Shown here in pieces: positions 22,001 to 36,324 of a DNA stretch of 64,000 nucleotides. A program made the translations under genes and the position numbers. Positions within the stretch are counted from its first letter, which is position 1. Each line of letters opens with the position of its first letter. Origin of the DNA: Inonotus obliquus (taxonomy: Eukaryota; Basidiomycota; Agaricomycetes; Hymenochaetales; Hymenochaetaceae); assembly GCA_032164295.1 (NCBI GenBank), contig JAJHTX010000003.1, positions 558,001 through 622,000 on the forward strand, written 5' to 3'. The notes under the pieces were generated by a model. It was not told the origin of the DNA. It was given only the letters and a program-made list of their open reading frames with translations, and did not search any database.

Positions 22001-25000
22001 CCCAGGCAATGGACCCGGTGAGTATCGCTTGCTAAGCTGCTTCTACGAAATAAGTTGAAGGAAACCATAGAAAAATCCCGACCAACACCCGAGGGATCTC
22101 GCTCACTCCCGCGACCCGTTCACAGGCAGTCAAAGACGAGTCTCAGCCTCACAGCTATTGGCAATCGAGGTCCAGGAACATCACTACCTCTGGCATCCAA
22201 GGTCTGCGATGAACCGGCGCCTGAAGGTTTGTCGGTTAAGAAAGAGGAAGGCAATGGTTCACTGATACCCGTTGGTTGTAGTTGGTCTAGAATCTAAAAC
22301 GGGCATCGTGTACACAATAGCGACTCACGAAAAGACAAGAGGCCCCGTCACACCGACCGATCTGCGTCAAGGGGCGCCGGCCTTTAGAGGTATGAATTGA
22401 ATCATTATGTTCGAATTTTTACTCATGTTACCTTCGCCATGAAGGACAAGACAGTGTATTAAAGCCGCAGATGTGCGATGATTCGTCGAAAGAATGTTCA
22501 CATCCAAATGAAATCAACGGAACAAAGAAACCGCACCCGGGCGGTAGTCGGAGTTGTCAGAGTAATCATTGTCCCTCAGGTTGGGTTCACCTGTTTGCGC
22601 TCGCATTTTCTCTGACTACTCACTACAGAAGCGGTTCCGGTGACCGCTTGCTCCTCACAAGAGAAATCGGCATTCACGTCCGTAGAGTTGTGCGAATCTC
22701 AGATGGAGGCCCGCCCGGACACTGGATTAGGGACAGGTAAGGTCTGAACAATCTCATCTTGAACAATTCTGACCAGTTTGAAACTACAGCAATAACACGT
22801 AGCAGCGCGAATGTGGCATCCACTGAATACGAACCTCCAGTTCTCGTATCTATTAACAGAACATCGGTTGATACGGAGGAAAATAATATAGAAGCAGTTC
22901 CAATAATTAGAGGTGCGAATGTGCGGAAAGAGTAATCAACCCGCGAGACTGACGGGTAACTTCGTGCATGTGATGTATAGTTGGTCACCTGGTTCATGGC
23001 GGGGATGCCCGAGTATTATCCTGCCCAATTCCCCGAAACAACAGCGCTGTCAAGGATCATACAGCTAAATCAGACCCCCCACCGAAGACGCCACACAATC
23101 AAGAACAGCAGCACCTATCTACAGCGACAGATGATACACCTCCTGGGTTAAATGCGACCCAACTTTCATCAAATGTATGCTTTGCTACAGCCCGAAGTGC
23201 GGATCTGGAGAACGAAGAAGTCAGTGCCGAGTCTGAGAGAAAGGAGCGTCTCCCATCACATCTCCCATTAGCAAAAGAGTCGGAGACTTCAAGTCTCTCA
23301 TACGGTATCCTTATAATTTACCCATAATAAGTTTGATCTAACCTGCCTCCATGATCATTGAACAGATAACTCCGTATATATCACTGCTTCTGTGAAACGT
23401 AAGAAACGGCAAGAAGACGATGCCTCGCAAAAGACTACAGGTAGGGATGCGTTTTCATATGCTGTAGCGTATTTTCCGACTACCCATCATAGACGAGTTG
23501 GGGATATCCCCAGTCGTATACTGTTCATCTGATACGACTAATTCGGAGCCTCTGGGGTGCGATGGCGACAATGGAATAGAGTCTTCGACCAAACAAGGTA
23601 TGATCAAGGAATCTACCATCTCGGTACATCCGAATCGTAAGTATTCATTACAGGAACCACATATTCGATTGCCGCAGGATCGCATACTCTATTACCCCTT
23701 GCTTCCTCTGCTTCCACCGAGACGGCAAGTGAGCAAGGCGTGTCTACGTCTAACACTGTCCGGTCTTTGCCAAAAGCAGGCGTGCGCAATGACAACAAAG
23801 GTAAGCATCTCAAGAGGCTGGCCATGTCCAGTAGTAACTGTTTCCTCTCCCTTCAGAAAGTGGAAATACAAGAGCGACCAGAACTGTCTCGCTACGAACA
23901 CGGGGAAAAGATCAACTACATATCAAAGCCGCAGACGCAGACGCACCACCTTTGCTGAAATTGAAGCAGTCTTTTTCTAACCCTAGCAGTAGGTTGTCTC
24001 GTATATATATTTACGCCCAGGTCCTCACCGTGTCCTCGCGCCAGGTCCAAGCGGTATACATGAGCGTGCGCCAGACCCATCAGCTCTGAGTTCCGGTTTG
24101 GAGTATGAAAAACTAGCTCGCGGTGACGATACAACTGAATCCACCCCGGAGGTCCCAGTTGCGAGCACGCCATGTTCTGGGACTCGGGACTTTCTTGGTA
24201 CGGCTGATGAGACAATTAATGTTACCAACACATCTTCTGAGGCACGGGCATCCGGAAACGCCGCCGGCAATCCTGACCCGGCACGTCAATTCCCCTCACT
24301 CACATCTACCTCTGCAATTCTACCCGCGCATGACCATACAAAATCTTCCTGCCAGACGCTTGTTACTACTCCGAAATCCGCGGAGTCAATTCTAGAACCT
24401 GAAGGCAATGAGAAGAACGAGGTGAATAGATTTGACGAGCCGCCCTTGCCAACGAAGCCGAAGGCTGCTACACCACAGTCGAGGGATCAGTACGATGGTA
24501 CTCTGAACGAACGTCTATCAAGGGCCATACAGAATACCCAACCCGGTACGCTTTTGGCTATGACCCGCCCCTATCACTAATTATCGTACAGATAAAGACT
24601 CCGATATCGCTGAAACATCGCAAACACTAGATGACAGTTTTGCCGGGGTAGTGCTGCCACAAAAGATAGCTGATGAGTATTCAGGTAATAATGTCGGTCA
24701 GTATACATTCATTTAATGAAGGGATTCATTCTAAATGCTGCGTAGGGAATGCACCGACACTGTCTCCTGCAGCGTCCCGAACTATTCCACAAGTGATTCC
24801 GGCCCGTGCGGAAGGTAACCCAGGCAGTGCAAGTGGTAACCCCGAACTACCGGGGGCACCTCAACCGATAAACTGTGGCATTTCCGGACCCGGAGCTCCC
24901 TTGCGAGAGAAATCCCTATGCGCCTATACTGAGCTGACGGAGCCTCAAGCGAAGCAGCACGGGGATAGAGGATCCCCGGGATCACGTAGGTCATCTAGAC

Positions 25001-28000
25001 AGCGCACTGTACTCATGATGCTGACCAATATTCCCTACTGCAGAGACAACACAAGACAGCGGGCAGGGGATACCTTCGGGGAACGTATCTCCACAAATCT
25101 CTTCTAGAAGAACGTCGGACGTTTCAGAGAAAAACACGAAAACAGCGACGAAGACGAGCGGTGAGTGTATGTGCGGGGATGAAATATATGGCTTGCCGGA
25201 TTAACTATGTGGTGATTCTATGATAGCCGAGCCTGGATTCGGCTCTGATGGACAGGAACCAGGAGATGGAGCAGAAGATAGTCCGCCTCGACCAGAAGTT
25301 GTCGTGCGTGGCGCTGCTACTGGTATACTGGTCGCGTCGAAGCCCACAGGCATTCAGGTGCAGCAAAGTCTATCTCAATCAATGCCAACACCCGACTGCA
25401 TGCCGACAGCATCTACGATTGCGACCCGAAAAAGTCTTCATAGGGAGCCAGACTTGACGATTGGAAAGGCGGTGGATAATGGAGTTGCAGACGAAGCAGC
25501 GTCATTTCTAGACGATTGTGACTATCCAAATACAAGTACTTTAAACGCGCCGGGGCGCGATATGACTCGCAGCGCAGGGTCATCAGCAAAGAAGGGTTTG
25601 TCTGGCCTGGAAGCTACAATAATGGAACATCCATCGCTCATTCTAACACTAGGTGCTGTGCATCGGACTGTCAAGAAATCAAATTTGCCTAGCTCATACC
25701 CTTCGAACTCAGAAGAAGAGAAAGGCGTCTCTGACACCCTAGGAACCCCGCTCATGCAGGATGAATCCCCGGACAAGGAAGGTAAGCGTCACGTTCATAG
25801 AATCAGCTCTCGCTGATGAACTGGGACGTCCCTTTCAGATGGGAGCTGCATAAAGGCAGGTAGAAGCGACGAACTGAATCATGGTAAGGAACATGAGCAG
25901 AACCGACCGCACGCGACGGGTAAAGAAGCACCATCACTGCCTCATACGAGCCATTCCGATTCCAATTTTGGTGAGCATCTTGGATCGAAGGCACATTCGT
26001 TAACTTCATTATATTGGTAACCAGGCTCGAATGACATATCTACAATAACCAATGAACCGGACTTAGGTCGTCTTCTCAACACTCCGGCAAAGGAAAGGCC
26101 TCTCCGCAGAGTTAAAATGCATGCCTCTAGGACAGATAAGGAGAAGAATCCCCATCACTCCGGTCCGAAGACAAGGTCTACTCGGGACGTTCCAGGTCCG
26201 GCCGATGAGACTTTTCACGACAGCGATATACTTTCTAAGTTGAGGCCTGTCGGCGTGACCTCTTCGTCTCATGCATCTTCAATTCGATCTGCCAATGCCC
26301 TCACGGAACCTTGTCAGAAGAAGGACAGTCTCAAAGTTAGCCCGTTGGAGCTCATTCCGCGTGGCTTCGAGAGCTCCAGGAAGGGTGATGAAAAGAAGTT
26401 CGATGACCCGACCAAGTCTCCGATACCGAAATCCCTATCAGCTTCTTCTGTACGGGTAGATAATCAACATAACACCGCTACAAACAAACATTCCAAGCAC
26501 GTGCCACCACGAGCAACCCAGGAGCCCCTATGTGCGCTTTTGGTAATTGAAGTAGACTGCTGCTAATAATTACTATAGTTAGTGCCGAGTCTGGTGCTGA
26601 TAGTACATCGCCAGAGGACAAAGACCTTGTTCCTGTGGGTTTGTCAAATAAATCCATTGCGAATTCAGTCGAGAATCCAAGTGAGTCTAGTTGCTATTGG
26701 TTTTGGTTTGGTTTTTTGAAATTCATACTGAAGACCATTCTAAAGACGCTCAACCACCTTCAGCCACCGTCCCCCAGGATGATCTGGGCCAAGTAACTGA
26801 CGAACTGAAAGGTTCGCATGATTCTGGAGGTGCTGACCATTTTAACCCCAGTATAGGACTGCGTGACAGAACACATGAAGGTAATAGTAATCGCTGCAGC
26901 AGATTCGATGCTGACTCTACTTAGTTAATGTAGGAGAAGGGGCTGGGGGGAAGAGGGGGGATATAAACCATTCCTCAATGAGCAACACAAGATCGAGTAG
27001 GAACGTCGCGTCTCGTGAAGAAGAGTATGACCTTCCAACGACAGCAGTCGCGCGCAGGAATCCTCCAGCGGCTTTAAAACCTTTTGTACACACCGGTAAG
27101 GTGTCTTGATAGCAAGGTTGGACATCTCACGAAACGCTTGACTTGCCAATAGCCGCAATGTCTTATGGCCGCGGCCCGGACAAAATTAACTCTGTTGCCG
27201 CCGGGGTGCCTCATGGACTCGTTCAAGCCGGAAATAATGCGTCCAAGTCAACTAATTCCACTGGGAGCAAACCGCCGTCAACACCAAGCAGTGAGTGGTG
27301 AACGTATATAGACAGTTTCTTCACTAGAGACATCTTGCAGATCAACGTCGTATTCTCTCCAACTTCCGATTCTCTACTCGTCCAGACACGGGGGTTGACG
27401 GTAGGAAAAACAAAGGACTTGAGGAAAGGTTGATTGACAGCAGAAGTATCCGCGCTAGAGGTAAGCACGGGATCTAGTAGGTTCCCTACCTTGGTTCTTA
27501 CCTTGAAACAGATGACCTAAAGAGGACCGGGGTATCATTACCAAAAGAAGCGGCCATTTTTCCAGACAATTATTCAAAGACGCAGCGGCCGTCAACTGCC
27601 TCAGTGAATGGTTTAATTCCAAGGAAGGATAGCCTTGCTAACCCGAAGATGAGGAGTCCAATCTTACGACAAGAAGCATCTCCAACATTGGTTAATACGC
27701 TCAAGTCGCGCTTTGAACAAATGGGACAGACAAATTTAGGTATGATGATTGGTAGCCTCTTGGGGGCACCCTAAAGAGCTGATTACGTCAGGTGCGACGT
27801 CAACGATGCCAGCGACTGGCCCGGGCAATGCATCTCAACCTCCTATGCCACAGCTATTCGCCAATGCGGACTCCGAGCAAAATACGCTCCTGTCACTAGC
27901 TGGGTCATCAGAGCGGAGTCTCCTCAAGTCACAAAACATACTCGACCCTCAGTCTGAGACACATGCGGCTAAAGTTGCAACTACAGCACTTGACGCATTA

Positions 28001-28440
28001 ACGCAACCTCTGCCTACTCCACTTCTGAGTGGCTTGACTGACTCGTCCAGTACGCAATCTTTGTTTTCCCCGTTTCTCGCGAATAGACTTTGGAGTTGCA
28101 TAATCTGACTGAATACTGCTCTCTAGCCTCGGATAATAATTCGTCTTCAGGCGGCATGGCGCCGAACTACGGAGCGGCGCCTATTTCCATAGAGGAACAG
28201 AAGATCAAAGCAAAGCAAGCTCGTGTCATGCTAAATGAAGAACTGAAAAGGCCGCCAGTCACTGATCTCAGGCACAAGGTTCCATTTGACCCTGGCGTCG
28301 AGCTTGGGGAGAAACCAATCAATCGCGAACAGGTTTGTCAATATGCATGTCTGACGAGATGGTGGTGCTGAAGTTTACTACAGACGCGACGCGTTGTCTT
28401 GGAAGCACTGATGGCATTCGCTAGAGTGTCCGCTAAATGA
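16045..28440 (+). CDS. Giant vWA-domain protein with a long array of phase-1 exons (about 3,200 aa)
   Basis: The start MGCPQIPSISL (16045-16076) splices over a 60-nt intron to DIVFVQDTQKTM at 16137. Residues about 12-170 read as a von Willebrand A-like domain: the DIVFVQDT strand, IRLGLVAYHD, ALYHALQTAVKLDWG and KAIILFT. A conserved post-vWA segment follows (QLAEMLR, a TRVVRQLILQEIALYL helix) to about 17190. From there to 28115, roughly forty exons of 70-600 nt encode Ser/Thr/Pro/Glu-rich sequence without clear domains. I spliced 43 consecutive introns, all phase 1 and mostly 40-65 nt. The last exons are conserved-looking and charged (KAKQARVMLNEELKRPP, FDPGVELGEK), ending LEALMAFARVSAK after a phase-0 intron. 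The metal-site motif is degenerate (DTQKT instead of DxSxS). Near 16800-16865 the frame shifts by one base or needs a 40-nt intron. Function is unknown; a scaffold role is only inference. It could be several genes, but I found no internal stop or new start. Confidence 0.65.
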
Positions 28441-28710
28441 TTAAATTGGAGTGTGCACCAGCAATATACAGACATAGTAGTGGGAAGCGGAGGATGCTTG
28501 TAGACCAATGAATATGACAGATTTCTAGCAAAACTTTCGTAATATCGCTTCATACTACTAGGAGAACTCAAAGGCCCGATGATATTGTATTACTGTACAC
28601 ACGAAAACAACGACACATTCGACAAAAAGCACGGATGGCAGGAAGGATTTTGTCAGAGGTCGATAAGGAACAGGACTCGTGATTATAAGCAGCCGGATTC
28701 GCAAGAAAAA

Positions 28711-31700
28711 TCAATCTGGTAGCTCCCAAGCATAGACCTTCCCGTCTTCGTCTCCATGGTAGAGCGACTCTCTGGAGGTGTGTCAGTCTGAGCTCCGTGT
28801 AAAGATCGGATCAACGTACCCGACGAATTCGAGAGAACAGACTTTGGATCGTCTCCCATCGAATCCTTCCCGGCACCACAACTTGCGCAACGTAAAGAAT
28901 TTCCACCGTGCCGTTTCATCTGTCGAAGTGTTTGCCACCGTCCAAGTGCGAAGTACGACGGCACCCGATTCAGTCCCAGTTGCTAACATTCCGAGTCGCG
29001 AGTATTCACGCTCGTGAAAAGTCATAGACGTTATCCTTCCGTCAGAAGGATTCACGGTCGTGAGATCGAGCACGGCGATCTGGTGTGCATTGATCGTGTG
29101 CAGAAAAAGTCTCCTTTCGGAGCATGAAGCGTTGTATCCCTGACAGTGACGGTACTGTGAGGCAGATTTGCAGAAATACTAAGCAATAAGGAGCTCACTG
29201 TTGATTCATTGATCGCTACAAGGTGGACACCAGAAAAACTTTCCCTGTCTTTTCCTGACTTATGGAATATTGATCGCACGTATGTTGCTCGGTTCAAATC
29301 CCATATCACAACACTACCATCGTCCGACCCACTGACAACGTACGACCACGATCGACTTGCAGCAATGCAGCGTACCGAACCGGTATGTGCTCGTAGAATG
29401 TGCGTTCTTGACAATGAAGCCCTACCGTCGCGTCGCTCGAGGTTCCAAAACCCGACCATGTTGTCACTCGAACCAGTGATAAAGCGACTGGAGTCCACAA
29501 AAGCAACACAAGTACATGAAATCGACTCAACAACTTGCACAACCTTAGCAAATACAAAATCAGTTCCTTTCTCGAGTAAGGCTCCCTGGTAACTCCAAAA
29601 AGATAGCTACCTTCTTATCGATTGTGAGCTTGACGCTTTGGTCGACGAATCCCCACGCGATTTGTTCGTGCGGGTACGAAGGCACACTGGCGAAATTTTG
29701 CGGACAAGGAATGATGCGCTCAGATATCATGTCAACCGCAAGAGAGGCAACGGGCTTGGTTATCTCTGATTCATCTTTAGCGGGATAAGAATTGTACGCG
29801 AAAAAAGACGCACCAGCAACAGGGTTGGATGACTGGACCAGGAGGTGCACATCCTCGATAGCGCCATAACGAGTTCCCAATGGCAATGTGGTTGTCCCTT
29901 GCATTAATCGGGGAGGATGAGGTGAAGTAAATAGTTTCCGCGGAGTTTGTCCAACTACGTGCGAGGTCAGGAGGACGGCGGATGAAAGGCAGAAGCGACT
30001 CACAATTATGGATTATACCTACGGTCGCTTCACGCTGTAAATCATCCGTGATTTTGTCAAGATCTCATGCTGAATGTAAGCCTCATCGGGAAGGGATTAC
30101 AACGTACTCGACATACCTATCGAGCCCTCGTAGCTGAAAGGGTGGTAAACGTTGAGAGATTCTGGATCACGCTGCTTGCAGCCCCAGATCAAGTCGATCC
30201 ACGATGGGAGGTTCTCGCTGACGAAGTCAGACTCCAATGCCTACCGTGATGATAAGCACAGGAACACAACTACGGTGTCTTCGGTTGTCTACCTTGCGAT
30301 GTTCCGTGATGAATAAAAGCGGGTCACCCTTCGCCCAGGGAGGAAGTTTTGCATCATGGATTCTCTCCCCCGTATTCTGCTGAACGCCGAAGTCCAAGTT
30401 CGCTTTATTCTGCAGGAATCTAGGCTTTCATCAGTCTTGTATCGAAATTGATCTGGAAGGACTGACTCTGGGAACGTAAAGAACTCCGGAATAAGCTCCC
30501 TCACGTCACCTCGCATATCCTGAGACGCCGAACAATACGCGCGGGCGACGTCCCTGGTCAGAGTCAGGCAGAGCCACAATATCGAGGAATAAATAGCTCA
30601 CACAAACAGACGATCTGGAAGGTCCCAGTCGCCACCCTGAAAAAAAACTCAACATACGGTCTAGGTATGCCAATGAGGTACGGACTTGTAATGTTTTGAA
30701 CATATGTGTGAAGGGCTCCATGCGTATAAGGAAATGGCACACGATCATAGATGAACTAAAGTGTGTCCCATAATGGAAAGGAGTCTCGCCAACACCTTTA
30801 AGATTCTCGTAACGCTGACGGGCTGCTTCTCGCCTTGTTTCTGTGAGAGCGCCCATGGGGCGAGACAGGCTGACCAGGATAAGGGCAGGTCTTCAGCAGA
30901 TAAGTGACGGGCTCACTCTCGAAACGTATTGGGCGAGGACAGATCCAGCACCTCGGATGTATAATCGGCCAGGACCCATGCTAGAAGGCATAGTCATTAC
31001 GCTGCTCCAGAATTGACGATCGATGCTTACGGAAGACAGGATACTGTGTCGCGTCGCATGGAGTCCTCCCGGATGTCTGATTAAGGATGCTTATGTAGGT
31101 AAACTGCTGCAGGTGAGTTTAGACTGGTCGGCGTGGTATAATTTACGTACATTGCTGATCTCTCGCGCTTGCCACTTCCGTAGTGCCGTCGATAACTCAT
31201 CACGTAGCCCTGTCAACATTTTCGGTGCCGCTCTCCCTATTAGAGGACTGCGATGAAGTATCAATGGTGATCGGGAGGGTGGTATATTCTGAGTGGTTAC
31301 TGAAGTTGTAAGCTTATCGCAGATCTCTTGACGGCGCTTCTTGCTTGGAAGCACTATCAGGAGACTTCGATTATCCTTGAAATATAATTCTAGTCTGAAA
31401 GTTTCGTAAGCTTTGTATTAATGCAGCTGAAGCATACTTACGCAACATCACGAAAAAGGCAAGTCTTCCTGCTGAATGAGACCAACTGGTCGTACGGCCT
31501 ACTCGTGTCAGAATAGCAACGGCGGACGGTGTCGATTGCTGTTCTCACCATTTCTGCACCGAGTGATGCCCATCAAGTTCAAGGACTGAACCAGGCACCG
31601 TGAAGATATTCTTTGGTGCGTCGGACGCTTCGACGACCTCTCCATCGTCGGTCTCAGCTAAACCATCATACATGTACATGTGACTGCGACCTAGTATAAG

Positions 31701-34700
31701 TAAACCAGCTATTCCAATGTCAGAACGCAACAAAAAACGCACAACTAGTGTTTCAAAGCTTACGAGACGAATCCACTCCGACAATACGCGAGACAGTAAA
31801 GACCGCGTCGATTATATCTCCGTCCTCTAGTTCGTAACGGACGCGACGGAGCTTATCCTCAGAGAATTCGTCTATCCATTGCTCTCCTGCACCATGGATG
31901 GTGATAAAACGAATGCATCATCAGCAAAAAGGGCGACAGGGTGCCGATTTGTGCTTACCATCGCCGGGCTGTAGTTCGTACCCCTCAGCCCATGGTGGCA
32001 CGATCATATCAACTTGAACGAAAGATTGGGTGTCGCTGTCCGGCAGTATGATCGACCGAGCCTGCTCCTCAAGCATCAACGAAGGCGTAGAGCTTAATTT
32101 ACGACGCAGTTTCTTCCTGTGTGCGCACGTCAATAACTGATACAAAATGACTGAGGACTTAGAATTCCAACCTTATCCGGTATGGACCCTCTGTCTCATC
32201 AAGAACCCAACTATGAAACTGGCGTTTATCGTGCCACAGTCCCCTATCATCAATCAGAGTTTCTCGCCACTCATTACTTCTCTCCGCACGGTGTCGAAAT
32301 TCGCGTCTGTGTACAGTCATAGGTTTAGTTTCCGTGCTAATCGGCATATTGATGGTTTCTTACAAGTCCTTAGCAATCCGCCGGAAACGCTTTCTCTCAC
32401 TGTCAATAATGTTTATCCTCCAGTCGCGCATCTTTGCCGCAGTCCTTTGATATGCTTTCTCGCTGAGTATATGGACGCCATGATGCGACATCTCGGACTT
32501 GTGATCAACTCGTTCGACTACCGATGAGATTTCATTCGATGGATCTGAGGTCAAAATGGTCTCCGCTTCACGGAAAATAGTCAAGATCTGCAAGGCAATT
32601 TCGTCAACGCGATTGTCAGATAAGAAGATCAAAGATGGTTACCTCATGCTTCTGGGAATTACTCAGGACATTGTCGAGAGTCAGAGCCATAATGACATGG
32701 TTGATCTTCTCCAAGACCCGAACATAATTGCGCCTGTTGGCTCCCACAAGTTGGCCCTTTCTGACGAAGGAAGAGTATGCGCCTATGAGTAACGCGGTTA
32801 TTTGCTGAGATTTGAAAGTTTGTCGAAAGGCAGGCAAAGTCGCTTGAACGTCCATTAAGGCTTCCAGCAGTGACTCGACATTGGGCTCTGCCACTTCAGA
32901 CTTATTAGTCGCGGACCACGGGACGAGACAATACTACTTACTTGTCGCCTCTTCAACTGTAGCAACGGCCGAAAGTCCATGGTCAAGTGCTGTTAGGATC
33001 GTCGGCATTATATTAGGACAGACAACGGTATGTGAACGCTGAACGGCTTGATCCTCGTGGTTGCCACCGAATCGACCAATTAAAATATCGAAGACTTTAG
33101 ACTGTATCTCTTCATTCCAAATATCGGGCAGCTTCTCTCGGAGGGCAGTCCAACCGCTAACGAGCTCAAACTTTCGAGCGAAAGAGGAAGATGACTTCAT
33201 AGCGAGCGCGATGATCGTTAAGACTTGAACAGCGACGGTAGGCGACGGTCGCTCTCCTAGTAGCAGGAGACATATTCGAGGTACGGGTAGTGCGGACGAG
33301 AACCTCGCATAAGCATTTCCAGAGGGTAGAATGGAAACAAATGCCGCGAATGCCGCCTCTGCCTTATGGTAGGAATGAGTTCGATCTATTAGAGACACGA
33401 TGGAGCGAGGAGAAGGAACTTGAGAATAATCTACGAGAGGGAATTGTCATTTAGATGCTCATAAAGCATATGAAAGCTGCTACCTTCATGGAGATTGGCC
33501 GCTAGAAACGATACAATTGGCTTTATCGTGTCATCTGTGGAGAAACATGACTGAGCTACGCATTTGAGGGCTGATACGAAGCTTGGAATCATGTCTTGCG
33601 GATACCAATTCGTTTGCAGGACGAATAACATCTTCCTCACCACGCCCATCTTCGCAATACGCTGCCTTGCATTGAAAGTGCGATATTTGCTTACTTTCAG
33701 CAGCGTCGAGAAATGATCAAGATGCATTTGCTGTATCTCTTTTTTGGTGGCAGCCCAGAGACCGAAGTCTAGGGAGATTGTACGATAAGCGACGGAATTG
33801 ATAACCACAGAACGACTGAACACATATGGTCAGCTGAATGTCATATGCAATGCGTCCCGCCACCTACTCTGGTTTGCGAAAATTGAGTCCCAGGAACTCA
33901 AAGAGTGTCTCATACGCTGTCACGTTGATCAATGGACCCTTTGATCGTAGAATATGGGCAAGCGTCTCAAAAGCCGCTGTTAACATGTAGTGAGCTCTTT
34001 TTCCTTGAAGCATTACTCACACATACATATACGTTCCATATCCTCTGAGAGTTGCCAGGAATCTCGGGACGAGTCTGAAAAGATTCCCAATGCTCTTGAT
34101 AGCTCATGCGAAGTCTAGTAGTTAATCAGTTAAGTCTTGTTCCTAAATCCTACTGAACCTACCGATGCTAACTCGATAAGCCTCAATGCTACAGCCGCGC
34201 CTCCGACTTTCCACAACGCAACATCAAGGCCATCCACGATGACAGGAATCACATCACCAACAATGGCTAGGCGAGTACCGCTCGAGCGCTCCTTCCCAGT
34301 ATAGGCGCCATTCAGGACGTATGACGCTGTGGCTTCCTTCCCTTCACCTTCGCCATTGCACCTGTACCCGGAAGCGGTCACAGAGAAAATAAATGCTTCT
34401 TCTGCTATCTCGATACCAGCCGTGAGAATGCGCAACATCGACGAGCCACCCGATTTCTCACCCACGCGATTGCGAGCAACCGCCTTGTGCTGATCAACGA
34501 GGCCGGAAAGAAATATGTTGAGAGAAGTGGAAGCGTCGTAGGTGAGATGCCGGTAAAGGTCCTTCGACTGGAAATGCGCGGAATACCGAGGACCAAGATG
34601 CTGGACGACGCGTGGAACGTCATCAGCTGAGAAATAAACTTAGATGAATCCCAAACCTTGACAACGGGTAAACTTACCTAAAGGCAAGGAGACCAAATAG

Positions 34701-36324
34701 GCCGATGCGAAGCACCAGCTCATAGCCGGAGGCGTTGTAGGCTCAGAATTCCCGATAACATAAAGTATCCGCTGTGAGAATGAATCTGCTCGTGGATATG
34801 TCCATTGCCTCTTCTCGACAAGACTTCCGTCGATAAAAACGCCTGGTGGATGTGAGTGGTAGTGGTTACGACCAAGGAAAGAGTAACTAACGTATGGTAG
34901 GGTTGGAAGAGCGATGCGGGTGGTGAACAACCGTTAAATGTGTCCATCGCGATCTTATTAACCTCGCTTGCTCCAAGACGGACGCACTGCGGTTTTCCGA
35001 CGACGACAACTCTAACATACCGTCAGACCGCAGTGATAGGTCGAAAATAACGCGTGACATTGATTTCACCCGAAGGATGATCTGAGAATTGACTGCCGGA
35101 AATCGTTCTATATACAGCCAGATCTTCATACTCTTGAGAAGCCTTCACTTCTGCCGAAAAATCAAGAACTTACCATGAACGTAAACCCTGTTAAAGGCAA
35201 GCCCCTCGCATTCTCGTCTTCAAATTGTACTGACCCTGCCCCCTCTATAGAGAAATGCATCGGCCAATTAACTTTCATCCCTGCGCGAACAACCTCAAGA
35301 ATGTCCGGGGACAAGCTTCCATCTTCTCTAATAGCATGCTGAAAAAGATAACGGACGTCATCGGTATTCGTCCCGACTTCAAGAAGCTTCTTGAGCAATT
35401 TCGCAACGGGAACGAAGCCGGCGAGATATCGGTCGAGTACAGCCCTAAAGAGCTGTGCACTGCTCAACAACGCTTTGTTACGATGGTTTGAGGAGATCAC
35501 AGTCTCTGCGAGTTTTGTGAGGGCTCGAGGTAGGTACTCGTCCTCAGGTGGTACATTCGGCAAGGAAGAAAACATGAGCGTATAAAACTTGGGATTCCTC
35601 AAGGTCTCCAGTAGCAGCGTGTAATCTGAATAGTCCGTCTTATCCTGCGAGCGAAGAACGACAAAAATGTTCGACGAGTCGAAATTTCCATGGGCTGCGG
35701 ATAGCAGATAACCAAACGATAGGTCTGTAAGCTCTGAATTCCGAATAAGAGGCGACAAGGCTTCCCCAAGTGAGTCATAGCCAACGTGTTTCTATAGGAT
35801 AACTCAGTATTAACTGGAAACGCGATACATGGTTATCATACCTCAAAATATGAGTTGTTACCGGAATGGTTGACCAGGGATTCAGAAAGTATCATGAAGA
35901 CGAGTTGTACACATTCTTCGAGTCTCGCGAATCCATCACCTCGCTGGTCGGAGAGAGGGCGTAGCGTTGTCAAAATGCTGATCAAAAGCAAATATCCGTC
36001 TAATTCTCGGAAAACATCTTTGGTGCACGATTCTTCGAGCATGATACGGTGAATTTCACCCATGATCTAAAGCGCGTGCTGATCAGGTAAATTGCAAAAG
36101 GGATACAGAATGGCGCGCACCTCAAGTTTATCCTCCAGTTTCTGCGCTCCCTTTAGCGACTCCAGAGAGTTTCGCATCACCTCGATCTTAACGTCTCGGG
36201 CAAAATCCTCCGCGGATGCATCCTCAGAATTGTCGTTACCGCCAAACGTTGACCCTGGACGAGGTGAGGTGTCAAAGCGGCTGACAAGAGGAGTAACCAA
36301 AGGAGTAAGAAGACGACCAAGCAT
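28711..36324 (-). CDS. BEACH-domain protein with ConA-like, PH-BEACH and WD40 regions
   Basis: A many-exon minus-strand gene starts [17 protein letters not shown] at 36324 and ends [11 protein letters not shown] at 28711. Order: helical N-terminal repeats (36.3-35.3 kb), a concanavalin-like sandwich (about 35.25-34.6 kb, [17 protein letters not shown]), helical repeats (34.6-32.4 kb), the PH-BEACH domain (about 32.1-31.5 kb, [15 protein letters not shown]), the BEACH domain (about 31.4-30.1 kb: [63 protein letters not shown]), and C-terminal WD40 repeats (about 30.0-28.7 kb: [25 protein letters not shown]). BEACH proteins are large cytoplasmic scaffolds in vesicle trafficking, lysosome size control and autophagy; yeast Bph1 and animal LYST/neurobeachin are relatives. 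No break was seen in the stretches I spliced (N-terminus, BEACH, C-terminus). Its stop lies 271 bp from the convergent vWA gene. Confidence 0.9.

Noticed and set aside
28683..28964. 93-codon minus-strand frame overlapping the BEACH 3' end
   Set aside because: Shadow frame; the WD40 frame splices through the same DNA and ends in YAWELPD.
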